A stretch of DNA of 64,000 bases. Origin: Parasphingorhabdus halotolerans (GTDB taxonomy: Bacteria; Pseudomonadota; Alphaproteobacteria; Sphingomonadales; Sphingomonadaceae). Both the position numbers and the translations under genes were made by a program. Under the pieces are notes generated by a model. That model was not told the DNA's origin, made no database searches, and saw only the letters and a list, made by a program, of their open reading frames with translations. The stretch is from the NCBI RefSeq assembly GCF_012516475.1, contig NZ_CP051217.1:868001-932000 (forward strand), given 5' to 3'. Below, piece after piece: positions 41,142 to 50,921 of the stretch. The stretch's first letter is position 1; every line of letters starts with the position of its first letter.

Positions 41142-42774
41142 TAGCGTCCTCCCCATTTTCAGATTCAGCTTCTTTCGCTGTAGCCGGAGCTTCGCCAGAA
41201 TCGGAACCGTCTTCGTCTTCAAACCAATGCGCGCGGGCAGCCATGATGATTTCATTGCCCTGTTCTTCGGTGAGGCCATATTCGGCCAATACGCCGTCGG
41301 GCTCAGGCTTGCGATTATCATTGCGGCGACGTGGCTCTGCTCTGCGCTTGAGAACCAGTTCATCGGTCGCCAGATCAGCAACATCGTCCAGTGTCTTGAG
41401 ACCCGCTTCACCCAGAGTCACCAGCATGGCTTCAGTCAGGTGTGGCAGCTCGGCGATGGAATCTTCGACTCCCAATTCGGTGCGCTTCTCTTTGGCAGCG
41501 GCTTCCCGGCGATCCAAAGCTTCCTGCGCACGGCTTTGCAGTTCCTCAGCGAGTTCATCGTCAAAACCTTCGATGCTGGAGATTTCTTCGCGTGCAACGT
41601 AAGCAACCTCTTCCAGTTCGCTGAAACCTTCTGCAACCAGCAGCTGCGACAAAGTTTCATCGACATCCAGGTCTTCCTGGAACATCTCGGTGCGAAGCGC
41701 AAACTCGGCCTGACGTTTCTCGCTGCTGTCAGCTTCGGTCATAATATCGATGGCGAGGCCGGTCAGCTGTGATGCCAGACGCACGTTTTGTCCGCGGCGA
41801 CCAATGGCCAAGCTGAGCTGATCGTCAGGAACAACCACTTCGATACGTCCTTCTTCCTCGTCAATCACCACGCGGCTCACGGTAGCGGGCTGCAATGCGT
41901 TGACCGTGAATGTTGCGATATCTTCCGACCAAGGAATAATATCGATTTTCTCGCCCTGCATTTCCTGAACGACAGCCTGAACGCGACTACCCTTCATGCC
42001 CACGCAGGCGCCAACCGGATCAATCGAGCTATCATGGCTGATCACGCCGATTTTTGCGCGCGAGCCCGGATCACGGGCGGCAGCCTTGATTTCAATAATA
42101 CCGTCGTAAATTTCCGGCACTTCCTGCGCAAACAGCAAGCGCATGAAATCAGGATGGGCGCGGGAGAGGAATATCTGTGGTCCGCGATTTTCACGGCGAA
42201 CATTCATGATCAGCGAACGCACACGGTCACCAACGCGCGCCGCTTCACGCGGAATTTGCTGGTCGCGGCGGATAACGCCTTCAGCCCGGCCAAGATCAAC
42301 CACGACATGGCCAAATTCGACCGATTTCACGACACCGGTGATAATTTCTCCAGCGCGGTCTTTAAATTCTTCAAACTGCCGCTCACGCTCGGCATCGCGA
42401 ACTTTCTGGAAAATCACCTGTTTCGCGGATTGTGCGTCGATCCGGCCCAAATCAACGGCAGGAAGCGGGTCAACGATAAAGTCACCGACTTTCGCGCCTT
42501 TTTCCAGCTTCTCGGCCTGTTTCAGATCGACCTGCTTGAAATAATCCTCAACTTCTTCAACGACTTCAACCACCCGCCACAAGCGCAGGTCGCCGGTTTG
42601 CAGATCAAGCTTGGCGCGGATGTCGTTCTCCGCACCATAGCGCGCACGCGCTGCTTTCTGGATCGCTTCTTCCATCGCCTCTACGACGATCGCCTTGTCG
42701 ATCATTTTTTCCGAAGCAACTGCGTTTGCAATCGCTAGCAGTTCAGCTTTATTTGCAGAAATGGCACTGGCCAT
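41122..42774 (-). CDS. nusA: Transcription termination/antitermination protein NusA
   Basis: Modulates RNA polymerase pausing, termination and antitermination. N-terminal polymerase-binding domain, S1 (GEIITGVVKSVEFGHVVVDLG), and two KH domains (RVQAVVQEMQGEKIDIIPW; LSLAIGRRGQNVRLASQLTG), followed by helix-hairpin-helix-type C-terminal repeats and an acidic tail of about 30 residues. 550 residues, typical for alphaproteobacteria. It is two bases from the rimP stop. Confidence 0.96.
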   Translation of the reverse strand: MASAISANKAELLAIANAVASEKMIDKAIVVEAMEEAIQKAARARYGAENDIRAKLDLQTGDLRLWRVVEVVEEVEDYFKQVDLKQAEKLEKGAKVGDFIVDPLPAVDLGRIDAQSAKQVIFQKVRDAERERQFEEFKDRAGEIITGVVKSVEFGHVVVDLGRAEGVIRRDQQIPREAARVGDRVRSLIMNVRRENRGPQIFLSRAHPDFMRLLFAQEVPEIYDGIIEIKAAARDPGSRAKIGVISHDSSIDPVGACVGMKGSRVQAVVQEMQGEKIDIIPWSEDIATFTVNALQPATVSRVVIDEEEGRIEVVVPDDQLSLAIGRRGQNVRLASQLTGLAIDIMTEADSSEKRQAEFALRTEMFQEDLDVDETLSQLLVAEGFSELEEVAYVAREEISSIEGFDDELAEELQSRAQEALDRREAAAKEKRTELGVEDSIAELPHLTEAMLVTLGEAGLKTLDDVADLATDELVLKRRAEPRRRNDNRKPEPDGVLAEYGLTEEQGNEIIMAARAHWFEDEDGSDSGEAPATAKEAESENGEDANAEAPQ

Positions 42775-42776
42775 GT

Positions 42777-43358
42777 TTAATCTTCCTGTTCTTCCAGAGT
42801 GTCTTGTTCAATTTCATCCGCGCCGTCTGCTGAAACCGGGATGGTTGCAGCGATCAGGGCATCGGTCAGAATCAATTTCGCGCTATGCACGTTCGACAGC
42901 GCCGTCTCCTGACTGCCTGCCTTGCGATCGTCAATCTTTATTATCTCATTTTCAATGCCTGCGAGCAAGCCACGCAATTGTTTCTTGCCGTTAACCGCAT
43001 CAATTAAATTGATCCGCGCTTCGTGCCCCGCCCAATTTGCATAATCCTTCCCGCGTGTAAGCGGGCGATCAATACCTGGTGAGCTGACTTCAAGCCGATA
43101 GGCATGATCAATCGGATCGCGGCCCTCGTCTTCCATCGCATCAAATTTGTGCGAGATACGGCGAGAAAGTGCAGCGCAATCATCAATGTTCAATTGCCCG
43201 GTATCTGGCCGCTCTGCCATGATTTGCAGTGTTGGCTCATCGGCGCCCGATATGAACTGCACGCGCACCAGCTCAAAGCCGAGCGCTTCAGCTTCCGGTT
43301 CAATCAGGTCGATAATGGCAGTCAGTTCGGTCAAATGTGGTCCTGTATAAGATGACAT
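42777..43358 (-). CDS. rimP: Ribosome maturation factor RimP
   Basis: Needed for 30S subunit maturation. Two-domain protein with IIDLIEPEAEALGFELVRVQF near the N-terminus, LNIDDCAALSRRIS, YRLEVSSPGIDRPLTRGKDY and an acidic C-terminal tail. I take the ATG at 43358 (193 residues); ATG 43379, preceded at some distance by GAGGGG, would add seven residues. First gene of the rimP-nusA-ylxR-infB-rbfA operon. Confidence 0.9.
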   Translation of the reverse strand: MSSYTGPHLTELTAIIDLIEPEAEALGFELVRVQFISGADEPTLQIMAERPDTGQLNIDDCAALSRRISHKFDAMEDEGRDPIDHAYRLEVSSPGIDRPLTRGKDYANWAGHEARINLIDAVNGKKQLRGLLAGIENEIIKIDDRKAGSQETALSNVHSAKLILTDALIAATIPVSADGADEIEQDTLEEQED

Positions 43359-43461
43359 GAGTTTTTGCGCCGGCCCCATTAGGCGCCAGCCCCTCAAAAT
43401 CTCACAATGTCGGGATGACTGCTAATTAGGGCGTGATTCCCAACAATGCAATATATATGTT

Positions 43462-44436
43462 TCAGACCGCGACGATATTATACACGAGTTGCACGATATA
43501 GATCACCAGAAGAAGCCCGCCTTCCCAGCGGCTTATCTTGCGCCCCGTCGCTGCAAAGATCATCAACAAGACCGACGCCGCAATCAGCAGCGGCAGCCCG
43601 TATCCGGTAATTTCGACCGGGATGGTACCCGGCGCAATCATTGCTGTCACGCCGCCGATAAGCAGCAGGTTGAAGATGTTGGATCCGAGCACATTGCCCA
43701 AAGCGACTGCGCTCGCGCCTTTGTAAGCGGCGATTATCGACGTCACCATCTCAGGCAAGGATGTTCCAATCGCGATCACGGTCAATCCGATCACGGCCTC
43801 GCTCATACCAATCAAACGCGCAAGGTCAACCGCGCCCTCAACCAGCCATTTACCGCCAGCAATAATCATCACGATACCGGCGATCAGGATTAGCGCGGAG
43901 CGCCAAAGCGGCTGTTCATCATGCAAATGCGTGTCCGTAACTTCCAGTGCTTCGGCTTTCTCATGCAGTGCCGTTGCGCCCGCCGGTTCCGTTTGCTCGG
44001 CCCAATAAGCGTAGCCGAGATAGCAAACTAAGGTAGCGATGAACAAATATCCAATGCCCGCAGAAACGCCGCCATTCATAGCAACCAGCCACAATATGAT
44101 GGTTACGCCAAGCGCCAAACCACCATCTCGCCACAACGGTCCGCGCGGAACGACCATTGGTAATATCAGTGAAGCTGCGCCAAGGATCAGCAGGCTGTTG
44201 GCAAGATTGGAACCGACTACATTACCCCATGCGATACCCGGTGATCCCGCCCGTGCCGCCTCTACGCTGGCGACCAGTTCCGGAGCGGACGTGCCAAAAC
44301 CGACGATAGTCAAACCGATCAAAAGTTGCGACATCCCGGCCCGTTCAGCGATCCGAACCGCGCCACGCACGAGCAATTCCCCGCCGACGATGAGAACGAT
44401 AAAGCCAATAATGAGGGTGATAATCGGGATTAGCAT
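43462..44436 (-). CDS. Calcium/sodium antiporter (CaCA family)
   Basis: Inner-membrane K-independent Ca2+/Na+ exchanger-type protein of 324 residues, similar to YrbG. Ten membrane helices in two inverted halves. The two ion-binding alpha repeats are clear: GFGTSAPELVASVEAA and AIGTSLPEMVTSIIAAYKG. A short hydrophilic central loop (residues ~145-175) separates the halves. Probably exports Ca2+ or sodium. Downstream of argG and a family B repeat. Confidence 0.87.
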   Translation of the reverse strand: MLIPIITLIIGFIVLIVGGELLVRGAVRIAERAGMSQLLIGLTIVGFGTSAPELVASVEAARAGSPGIAWGNVVGSNLANSLLILGAASLILPMVVPRGPLWRDGGLALGVTIILWLVAMNGGVSAGIGYLFIATLVCYLGYAYWAEQTEPAGATALHEKAEALEVTDTHLHDEQPLWRSALILIAGIVMIIAGGKWLVEGAVDLARLIGMSEAVIGLTVIAIGTSLPEMVTSIIAAYKGASAVALGNVLGSNIFNLLLIGGVTAMIAPGTIPVEITGYGLPLLIAASVLLMIFAATGRKISRWEGGLLLVIYIVQLVYNIVAV

Positions 44437-44448
44437 AGCAGCCTATTT

Positions 44449-44531
44449 GTCATTGCGAGCGCAGCGACGCAATCCAGAGTTACTATTCACCGCCTTGGAT
44501 TGCCGGGTCGCTATGCTCCTCGCAACGACGA
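44449..44531. repeat. Inverted repeat family B, copy 2
   Basis: GTCATTGCGAGCGCAGCGACG CAATCCAGAG mirrored by TTGGATTGCCGGGTCG...CTCGCAACGACG. Same outer arms as the copy near 37.2 kb. It fills the gap between argG and the antiporter gene. Confidence 0.85.
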
Positions 44532-44533
44532 AA

Positions 44534-45751
44534 CTAACCATTCCGCTTGCCAAGCAGTTTCAGTCGCAACGCATTCAGTTTGATAAAGCCTTCTGCGTCT
44601 TTCTGATCATAAGCTCCTGCATCATCTTCAAATGTAACAACTTTTTCATTATACAAGCTGTCCGGTGACTTGCGCCCCACAACATTGACCGATCCTTTAT
44701 AGAGTTTCAGCCGCACCGTACCGTTCACCCGCACCTGACTATGGTCGATCGCCGCTTGCAGCATTTCGCGTTCGGGGGAGAACCAGAAACCATTGTAAAC
44801 CAGCTCGGCATAACGGGGAGCAAGCTCATCTTTCAAATGCGCCGCGCCGCGATCGAGCGTCAATTGCTCAATGCCGCGATGCGCGGCGTGATAGATTGTT
44901 CCGCCCGGTGTTTCATACATGCCGCGTGATTTCATACCGATGAAACGGTTTTCGACCAGATCAAGCCGGCCAATGCCATGCTCGCGGCCATATTCGTTGA
45001 GCTTCTCCAGCAGCGTGGCCGGAGACATCGCTTCGCCATTAATCGCAACGCCGTCTCCGCGCTCAAAATCAATCGTGATATATTCTGGCGTATCGGGAGC
45101 ATCTTCGGGATTGTTGGTCCGCGAATAGACATAGTCAGGGACTTCTTCCCACGGATCTTCGAGCACTTTGCCTTCCGACGACGTGTGCAACATATTGGCG
45201 TCGCAGGAAAAAGGAGATTCACCGCGCTTGTCCTTGGGAATGGGAATTTGGTGTTTCTCAGCAAATTCTATCAACCGCGTCCGGCTGGTCAAATCCCATT
45301 CGCGCCACGGCGCTATCACTTTGACGTCGGGATTGAGGCCGTAATAGCCAAGTTCAAATCGTATCTGGTCATTGCCCTTGCCCGTCGCGCCATGCGACAC
45401 GGCATCCGCGCCGGTAAGCTTCGCTATTTCAATCTGGCGTTTTGAAATCAGGGGCCGGGCGATCGATGTGCCGAGCAGATAAAGTCCCTCGTAAAGCGCA
45501 TTGGCGCGCATCATCGGAAAGACAAAATCCTTCACAAATTCTTCGCGCAGGTCTTCAATAAAAATATGCTCCGCCTTAACGCCCAGCGTTTCTGCCACGC
45601 GGCGTGCGGGGCCAAGCTCTTCGCCCTGGCCCAGATCAGCGGTAAAGGTAACCACCTCACACTGATATTCCTGTTGTAGCCATTTCAGGATAACACTGGT
45701 GTCCAGGCCGCCGGAAAAGGCCAAAACCACACGTTTTACAGAATCGCTCAT
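44534..45751 (-). CDS. argG: Argininosuccinate synthase
   Basis: Joins citrulline and aspartate with ATP in arginine synthesis. N-type PP-loop ATP-binding motif [15 protein letters not shown] at residues 10-24. Other family blocks: [16 protein letters not shown] and [22 protein letters not shown]. The 405-residue length is normal. Apparently monocistronic, divergent from the DUF1801 gene. Confidence 0.95.
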   Translation of the reverse strand: MSDSVKRVVLAFSGGLDTSVILKWLQQEYQCEVVTFTADLGQGEELGPARRVAETLGVKAEHIFIEDLREEFVKDFVFPMMRANALYEGLYLLGTSIARPLISKRQIEIAKLTGADAVSHGATGKGNDQIRFELGYYGLNPDVKVIAPWREWDLTSRTRLIEFAEKHQIPIPKDKRGESPFSCDANMLHTSSEGKVLEDPWEEVPDYVYSRTNNPEDAPDTPEYITIDFERGDGVAINGEAMSPATLLEKLNEYGREHGIGRLDLVENRFIGMKSRGMYETPGGTIYHAAHRGIEQLTLDRGAAHLKDELAPRYAELVYNGFWFSPEREMLQAAIDHSQVRVNGTVRLKLYKGSVNVVGRKSPDSLYNEKVVTFEDDAGAYDQKDAEGFIKLNALRLKLLGKRNG

Positions 45752-45840
45752 TTAACTTGCTTTCAGAGAATTGAAGGCCGCGCCTAACAGGGTCCAATTT
45801 TCCGCGCAATATGATATACAGAAATCATGAGGAGAGGATA

Positions 45841-46284
45841 ATGGCCAAAGAAGAAATGAAAACCAAACCCACTGATGCCGATGTCACCGCGTTTATCGCG
45901 AAAGCGGAACCGGAGCGGCGCAAGGAGGAAGCACATCAACTCATCGCGCTGTTCCGCAAGATCACCGGCAAAGAACCCAAAATGTGGGGGCCAAGCATCA
46001 TCGGCTTTGGCAGCTATGACTATAAATATGAAAGCGGCCGCGAAGGCACCTCGATCCGCACCGGCTTTTCCCCGCGCAAAGCCAAACTCAGCATCTATAT
46101 AATGGGGGCTTACTGCACACCCGAAGCACAGGCGGAACAGGAACGGCTATTCGGGCTGCTCGGCAAGCATAGCGTTGGCAAATCATGTCTGTATATCAAC
46201 CAGCTGGAACAGGTGGATATGGGCGTGCTGGAGCAACTGATCCGCAATAACTGGGATTTGATGAATGAGCGTTATCCCGAATAA
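45841..46284 (+). CDS. DUF1801 domain protein
   Basis: Cytosolic protein of 147 residues with a DUF1801 (YdhG/YjbR-like) domain: KMWGPSIIGFGSYDYKYESGREG is typical. Function unknown; relatives may bind small molecules. The ATG at 45841 is preceded by AGGAGAGG, so the upstream ATG at 45811 is unlikely. Its stop abuts the stop of the convergent CFA-synthase-like gene. Confidence 0.8.
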   Translation: MAKEEMKTKPTDADVTAFIAKAEPERRKEEAHQLIALFRKITGKEPKMWGPSIIGFGSYDYKYESGREGTSIRTGFSPRKAKLSIYIMGAYCTPEAQAEQERLFGLLGKHSVGKSCLYINQLEQVDMGVLEQLIRNNWDLMNERYPE

Positions 46285-47535
46285 TCAATCGCGCAAATTC
46301 TTCTCCGTCTCGCCGATATAATCGCGTGTCAGCGGCAATTCGCGACGGTTGCGGCTGAACTGGATCTGGTAGTTACACATGCCCCCGCTTTCAAACGCAG
46401 CTGTCGCGCCTGCCAGATAGAAGGTCCACATGCGATAGAAGCGCTCGTCATAGAGCGCGATGATCTTCTCGCGGTTTTGCACCGTCCGTTTGTACCATTC
46501 CCGCAGGGTGAAGGCATAATGCAGCCGCAGCGTCTCGATATCAGTATGCATCAGCCGGTAATGCTCGCTCGCTTCCAGCGTCTCGCTCAGCGCCGGAATA
46601 TAGCCACCGGGGAAAATATATTTCCGCGTGAACGCATCGGTGCCGCCGGGACCTCCCATCCGGCCAATGGTGTGGAGCAACATCACCCCGTCTGCAGTCA
46701 TCAGATTGGCGCAGGATCGGAAGAAGGTGCGGAAATTGGGGGTGCCGACATGCTCGAACATGCCGATCGAGACAATCCGGTCAAACGCCCCCGCCTCGCG
46801 CTGTGCAAGATCGCGATAATCAATCAGCTCGAATTTCACTTTGTCGGAAACACCAGACGCTTCCGCGCGTTGCTGCGCCTTTTTCAGCTGCTCTTCGCTG
46901 AGCGTAATCCCGAGTATTTCTACCCCGAATTTCTCATGCAGGTAAAGCGCCGTACCGCCCCAGCCGCAGCCAATATCCAGCACGCGCTGGCCGGGTTTCA
47001 AATCAAGCTTGGCGGCGATATGCGCCTTCTTGTCCAGTTGCGCCTGCTCCAGCGTCATATCCGCCCCGCGCCGGTCAAAATCCCAGTAGGCACAGCTATA
47101 TTGCAGGTCATCATCGAGGAACAGGTCGTAGAGATCATTGCCGATATCGTAATGATGCGCGACATTCGATTTCGAGCGGGTCAGGCCATTCATCCTGTCC
47201 AGCCCGCCGACAATATTGTCTTTCAACCGCTTGACCGCGCCAGGTTCCTTGAGCTTGCCGCCGCGCTCCCACGGCCGATTGGCGCGGATCAGGCCAATCA
47301 ATTCCATGATATCGCCCTGCTCGACCACCAGCTTGCCATCCATAAAGGCTTCGGCCGCGCCCAGACGCGGGTCGGATAAAATTTGTCGGATAACACCCCT
47401 TTCGGTTAGCCGAACAGCGACATCAGGAAAACCGGGAGCGGGCGTACCGAATTTTTCAACCTGCCCATCGGCATGGGTGATCTGCAGACTGCCCTGGGTG
47501 ATCAAACCACCCAGAAAACGACCAATTAAAGACAT
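46285..47535 (-). CDS. Cyclopropane-fatty-acyl-phospholipid synthase family methyltransferase
   Basis: Predicted SAM-dependent enzyme that modifies unsaturated acyl chains of membrane phospholipids. N-terminal lipid-binding region, then SAM motif I VLDIGCGWGGTALYLHE near residue 188, TLSEEQLKKAQQRAE, IVSIGMFEHVG and the C-terminal WTFYLAGATAAFESGGMCNYQIQ. 416 residues. Followed on the same strand (upstream) by the molybdoenzyme and cytochrome b genes, which might be co-transcribed. Exact product (cyclopropane or methyl branch) not determinable. Confidence 0.85.
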   Translation of the reverse strand: MSLIGRFLGGLITQGSLQITHADGQVEKFGTPAPGFPDVAVRLTERGVIRQILSDPRLGAAEAFMDGKLVVEQGDIMELIGLIRANRPWERGGKLKEPGAVKRLKDNIVGGLDRMNGLTRSKSNVAHHYDIGNDLYDLFLDDDLQYSCAYWDFDRRGADMTLEQAQLDKKAHIAAKLDLKPGQRVLDIGCGWGGTALYLHEKFGVEILGITLSEEQLKKAQQRAEASGVSDKVKFELIDYRDLAQREAGAFDRIVSIGMFEHVGTPNFRTFFRSCANLMTADGVMLLHTIGRMGGPGGTDAFTRKYIFPGGYIPALSETLEASEHYRLMHTDIETLRLHYAFTLREWYKRTVQNREKIIALYDERFYRMWTFYLAGATAAFESGGMCNYQIQFSRNRRELPLTRDYIGETEKNLRD

Positions 47536-47559
47536 TTACGACGCTCCTTATTGGCAAAA

Positions 47560-48357
47560 TCAAATGCCTGCATACCACTCATAATTATTGGAATCTTCCC
47601 AGTAACCACCTTTACCTTTCCCAATGCTTGCCAGCGATTCCACCGCCTCAATCGCCGTAATAAATTTCGCATGTTTATAGCCTAATTGCCGCTCGACCCG
47701 TAGCCGCAACGGCGCGCCGTTTTTAACCGGAAGGCTCTCGTCATTGAGTTGATGCGCAATAATCGTTTGCGGGTGATAGGCGTCGACCAGATCAATGCTC
47801 TCATAATAGGGCGTGCCACTAAAATCATCGGCACAGCGGAACACGATATATTTTGCGCTGTCCTGCAATCCCGCCTGATCGAGCAACAGCTTGAGCGGAA
47901 CGCCTGTCCATTTGCCAATCGCGCTCCAACCTTCCACGCAATCATGCCGGGTGATCTGGGCGCGCTGCGGCATGGCGCGAATTTGATCCAGCGATAGGCT
48001 GAGCGGAGTATTCACGAGACCTTTTATCTCCATCCGCCAGCTGGCAAAATCTCCGGCGACCATCGCCTGATATTCCGGCGTATCAATGTCGCGATTGCCG
48101 TTGCCGCGAAAACTCCGCGATAAATCCGCTTCGGTAAATTCCCGCGCCAGCGCCATACGTTCACCGAGCGAGCGATGCAGTGCCATATTGGCCCCTTCTG
48201 CGCTTTCCAACACGCCGCGAAATGCCGGGCTTTTGTTGAGCGCATCACAGCCGGATAGCAGGCCGCCTGCGCCCAACGCAGCGCCAGAAAGCAATTTGCG
48301 GCGCGTTAGCGCATTGCCGTTCATCCTGAGCGGATTGCTGATCCCGTTATCACTCAT
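47560..48357 (-). CDS. Exported molybdopterin-dependent oxidoreductase (sulfite oxidase/MsrP-like fold)
   Basis: Periplasmic molybdoenzyme of the sulfite-oxidase superfamily. Twin-arginine-type signal TRRKLLSGAALGAGGLLSGC with a lipobox Cys. The Mo-ligand Cys is expected in ITRHDCVEGWSAIGKW; the YESIDL and NGAPLRL parts are also typical. Substrate unknown; related MsrP repairs oxidised methionine. Start at 48357 (MSDNGISNP), overlapping the cytochrome b gene end by eight bases, which supports a two-subunit enzyme that draws electrons from the quinone pool. Confidence 0.8.
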   Translation of the reverse strand: MSDNGISNPLRMNGNALTRRKLLSGAALGAGGLLSGCDALNKSPAFRGVLESAEGANMALHRSLGERMALAREFTEADLSRSFRGNGNRDIDTPEYQAMVAGDFASWRMEIKGLVNTPLSLSLDQIRAMPQRAQITRHDCVEGWSAIGKWTGVPLKLLLDQAGLQDSAKYIVFRCADDFSGTPYYESIDLVDAYHPQTIIAHQLNDESLPVKNGAPLRLRVERQLGYKHAKFITAIEAVESLASIGKGKGGYWEDSNNYEWYAGI

Positions 48358-49066
48358 GACCCGTTTCCTTTCCGCCAAATATCATATCGCGCATCTGGCT
48401 AATCGGGCCAGACAAAAGCACTAGCAATATGTGCACGACGAAAAACGCAAACAGGCCCCAGGCTGCAATAAAATGCAACGAGCGCGCCGATTGCCGCCCG
48501 CCGAAAACATCCAGCAGCCATGGCCAGTTCGCATTCATTGCCGGTGACATGGTGATACCGGTAAATATCATCAGCGGGATGAGAATGAAAATCACGAGAG
48601 CATAGGCGAATTTTTGCAGGACGTTATAGTTATAGTTGCGGTCACCGTGGTTGAAATCAAACTTCAGATGCGCCGCGATGTCTGCCTTGATCGATGAAAG
48701 CCGCCATTCCGGACGTGTTATATGGATGTCGCGCTGCAGATGTTTATTCATGAGCGAGATCACCAGAAACAACGTCAGCCCAACTGCTAACACCCAGGCA
48801 AAAAACAAATGCCAAAGCCGCGCATCGGCCAGTGAATAATAGCCGGGAATGGTGAGCCAGTGCGGAAACCGCTCCAGTATGAGCCAAGCCTCGCCAGGAT
48901 TAAAACCCGCTTCTCCCCAGTAAAGCCGCGGATGCGCGTTGAAAATATTTAACCCGCTCATGAATAGGACGATCAGCGCCAGCGCGTTTATCCAGTGCCA
49001 CAGGCGGGTTGTGAGGCGGTGCTTCGGCCTGATTTTGCTGGTGCTATTGGTCATTTCAGGGCCCAT
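48350..49066 (-). CDS. Cytochrome b561-like membrane subunit
   Basis: Four to five membrane helices in 238 residues, with His in RLTTRLWHWINALAL, and further His in the later helices (for example HFIAAWGLFAFFVVHILL) suited to bind two b hemes. It probably passes electrons between quinones and the molybdoenzyme encoded by the overlapping downstream gene. This is not an MsrQ-type protein by its N-terminal motif. ATG 49054 is an alternative start; neither has a good Shine-Dalgarno sequence. Confidence 0.8.
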   Translation of the reverse strand: MGPEMTNSTSKIRPKHRLTTRLWHWINALALIVLFMSGLNIFNAHPRLYWGEAGFNPGEAWLILERFPHWLTIPGYYSLADARLWHLFFAWVLAVGLTLFLVISLMNKHLQRDIHITRPEWRLSSIKADIAAHLKFDFNHGDRNYNYNVLQKFAYALVIFILIPLMIFTGITMSPAMNANWPWLLDVFGGRQSARSLHFIAAWGLFAFFVVHILLVLLSGPISQMRDMIFGGKETGHE

Positions 49067-49135
49067 GATAGTTTGGTATTCGCCAAAAGAAAGTTTCTCG
49101 TTACACTAAGCCAAGGTTTTTGAAGAGGTTAGAAT

Positions 49136-49525
49136 ATGCCGCCAAAAAGCGAAGTCATAAAAATCGAGTCCGATCCGCTTGCGCCTTTCGCGATTGCGCC
49201 GGGCTGGCGGGCAGGAGATTTGCTGTTTCTTTCCGGTCAGGCGGCGATTGATGCCAGCGGTGCGATTGTTGGCGCGAATGATTTTGACACGCAGCTCGCT
49301 CAGGTTTTTGCCAACATTGATACTGTGCTAAATGCTGGCGGCAGTCGCATGGAGCGTATCATCAAGGTAACGATCTATCTCACGGATATAACCAATTTTC
49401 CGAAGATCGTTGAGGCACGTAAAAAATATTTCACACCGCCCTATCCCGCCGACACCACATTGGAAGTGAGGTCTCTCGCTCTACCGGAGTTAATGGTCGA
49501 GATTGATGTCATCGCTACGGTTTGA
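49136..49525 (+). CDS. Rid family protein lacking the canonical catalytic Arg
   Basis: Small cytosolic protein (129 residues) of the YjgF/YER057c/UK114 (Rid) superfamily: LLFLSGQAAIDASG, TQLAQVFANIDTVLNAGG and VTIYLTDITNFPKI are typical. RidA deaminates reactive enamine intermediates using an Arg in a PAR motif; here the equivalent position reads PADTTLEV, so the enzyme probably belongs to another Rid subgroup. Divergent from the cytochrome b gene and convergent with rlmN. Confidence 0.8.
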   Translation: MPPKSEVIKIESDPLAPFAIAPGWRAGDLLFLSGQAAIDASGAIVGANDFDTQLAQVFANIDTVLNAGGSRMERIIKVTIYLTDITNFPKIVEARKKYFTPPYPADTTLEVRSLALPELMVEIDVIATV

Positions 49526-49531
49526 CAGCGT

Positions 49532-50809
49532 TCAACCCAAAGCCGCCTGCTTTTCTTCGGCCAGCCGATCCAACTCCGCGCGGGATTTCTTTTCGCTGGC
49601 TGATTTCAACTGCCCGCAAGCCGCCATAATGTCGCGACCGCGAGGTGTGCGGATCGGCGCGCTGATGCCAGCATCGAAGATGATCTTCGAAAAGGATTTG
49701 ATACGCTGGGGCTCGGAACATTCATAGTCGGAACCCGGCCAGGGATTAAACGGGATCAAATTGACCTTCGCCGGCAAATCATATTGCCGCAGCAAGTTCA
49801 CTAATTCGCGCGCGTCTTGATCGCTGTCGTTTTTGTCTTTGAGCATCACATATTCAAAAGTGATCCGCCGCGAATTGCTGGAGCCAGGGTAATCCGCACA
49901 GGCTTGCAGCAGCTCTTCAATACTATATTTGCGGTTCAGCGGAACAATCTCGTCGCGGGTTTCTTTATTTACCGCGTGAAGGGATATGGCGAGATTGACG
50001 TTAATCTCTTCCCCCGCCCGCGCGATCATTGGCACGACCCCGCTGGTGGACAGCGTGATCCGGCGACGGGAAAGCGCCAGTCCCGAACCATCCATCACGA
50101 CCTTCATGGCATCGCGGACATTTTCAAAATTATAGAGCGGCTCACCCATGCCCATCAACACGATGTTCGTTAGCAAGCGCCCGTCAGATTTGTACGCCTG
50201 ATTATATTCCTTGGTGTTCTCGGCGTCTTCATCATCGGCGAAGTCCATCACGCCCTTGGGCCATTCCCCCAGAGCATCGCGCGCCAGCATAACCTGCCCG
50301 ACAATTTCACCCGGCGACAAATTGCGCACCAACCGCATCGTGCCGGTGTGGCAGAAACGGCAGTTCAATGTGCAGCCAACCTGACTCGAAATACACAAGG
50401 TGCCGCGATCATCATCGGGGATGAAGACCATCTCGTAGTCTTGGCTGTCGGCAGATCGCAGCAACCATTTCCGCGTGCCGTCTTCGGAGAGATGCGCCTC
50501 GACAATCTCCGGGCGACCAATGACAAAACGTGCATCCAGCCAAGGTCGCAACGACTTGCTCATGTCCGTCATCAACGCAAAATCAGTAATCCCGCGATGG
50601 TATATCCAATGGAAGAGCTGCTTGGAGCGCAACTTTCCCTGTTTTTCGTCAAGGCCCGCTTCGATCAGAACATCGCGTATTTCAGACTGACTGAGCCCAA
50701 TAATATCCACCTTGCCGTCGTCGCGCGGCGTGACCTTTGCGGGCAAGGGAACAGGATCAATATGGCCGGGAATCTGCATGGGACGGCATATAGGTGCGAT
50801 TGGAAGCAA
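49532..50809 (-). CDS. rlmN: 23S rRNA (adenine2503-C2)-methyltransferase
   Basis: Radical-SAM enzyme that methylates A2503 of 23S rRNA and A37 of some tRNAs. Iron-sulfur motif CTLNCRFC (CxxxCxxC) after [10 protein letters not shown], and a catalytic Cys in the C-terminal [22 protein letters not shown] is a family signature. Start at 50809, or perhaps 50779 ([10 protein letters not shown]). Monocistronic, transcribed away from the dipeptidase gene. Confidence 0.93.
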   Translation of the reverse strand: MLPIAPICRPMQIPGHIDPVPLPAKVTPRDDGKVDIIGLSQSEIRDVLIEAGLDEKQGKLRSKQLFHWIYHRGITDFALMTDMSKSLRPWLDARFVIGRPEIVEAHLSEDGTRKWLLRSADSQDYEMVFIPDDDRGTLCISSQVGCTLNCRFCHTGTMRLVRNLSPGEIVGQVMLARDALGEWPKGVMDFADDEDAENTKEYNQAYKSDGRLLTNIVLMGMGEPLYNFENVRDAMKVVMDGSGLALSRRRITLSTSGVVPMIARAGEEINVNLAISLHAVNKETRDEIVPLNRKYSIEELLQACADYPGSSNSRRITFEYVMLKDKNDSDQDARELVNLLRQYDLPAKVNLIPFNPWPGSDYECSEPQRIKSFSKIIFDAGISAPIRTPRGRDIMAACGQLKSASEKKSRAELDRLAEEKQAALG

Positions 50810-50921
50810 ATGCTACATTTTGATCAACGGCCAACCGGTTCCGTTCTTGTCCTATATCGCTTGTGCCGGCATCATCAACCAACTACCGTCCTGTGCATAA
50901 TAAAAAGAAGAGGCCAGGAAG

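Noticed and set aside
41142..41411. Extended YlxR protein reading into nusA
   Set aside because: The extension is antiregister to the nusA coding frame; GGGGAGGA before 41141 marks the start.
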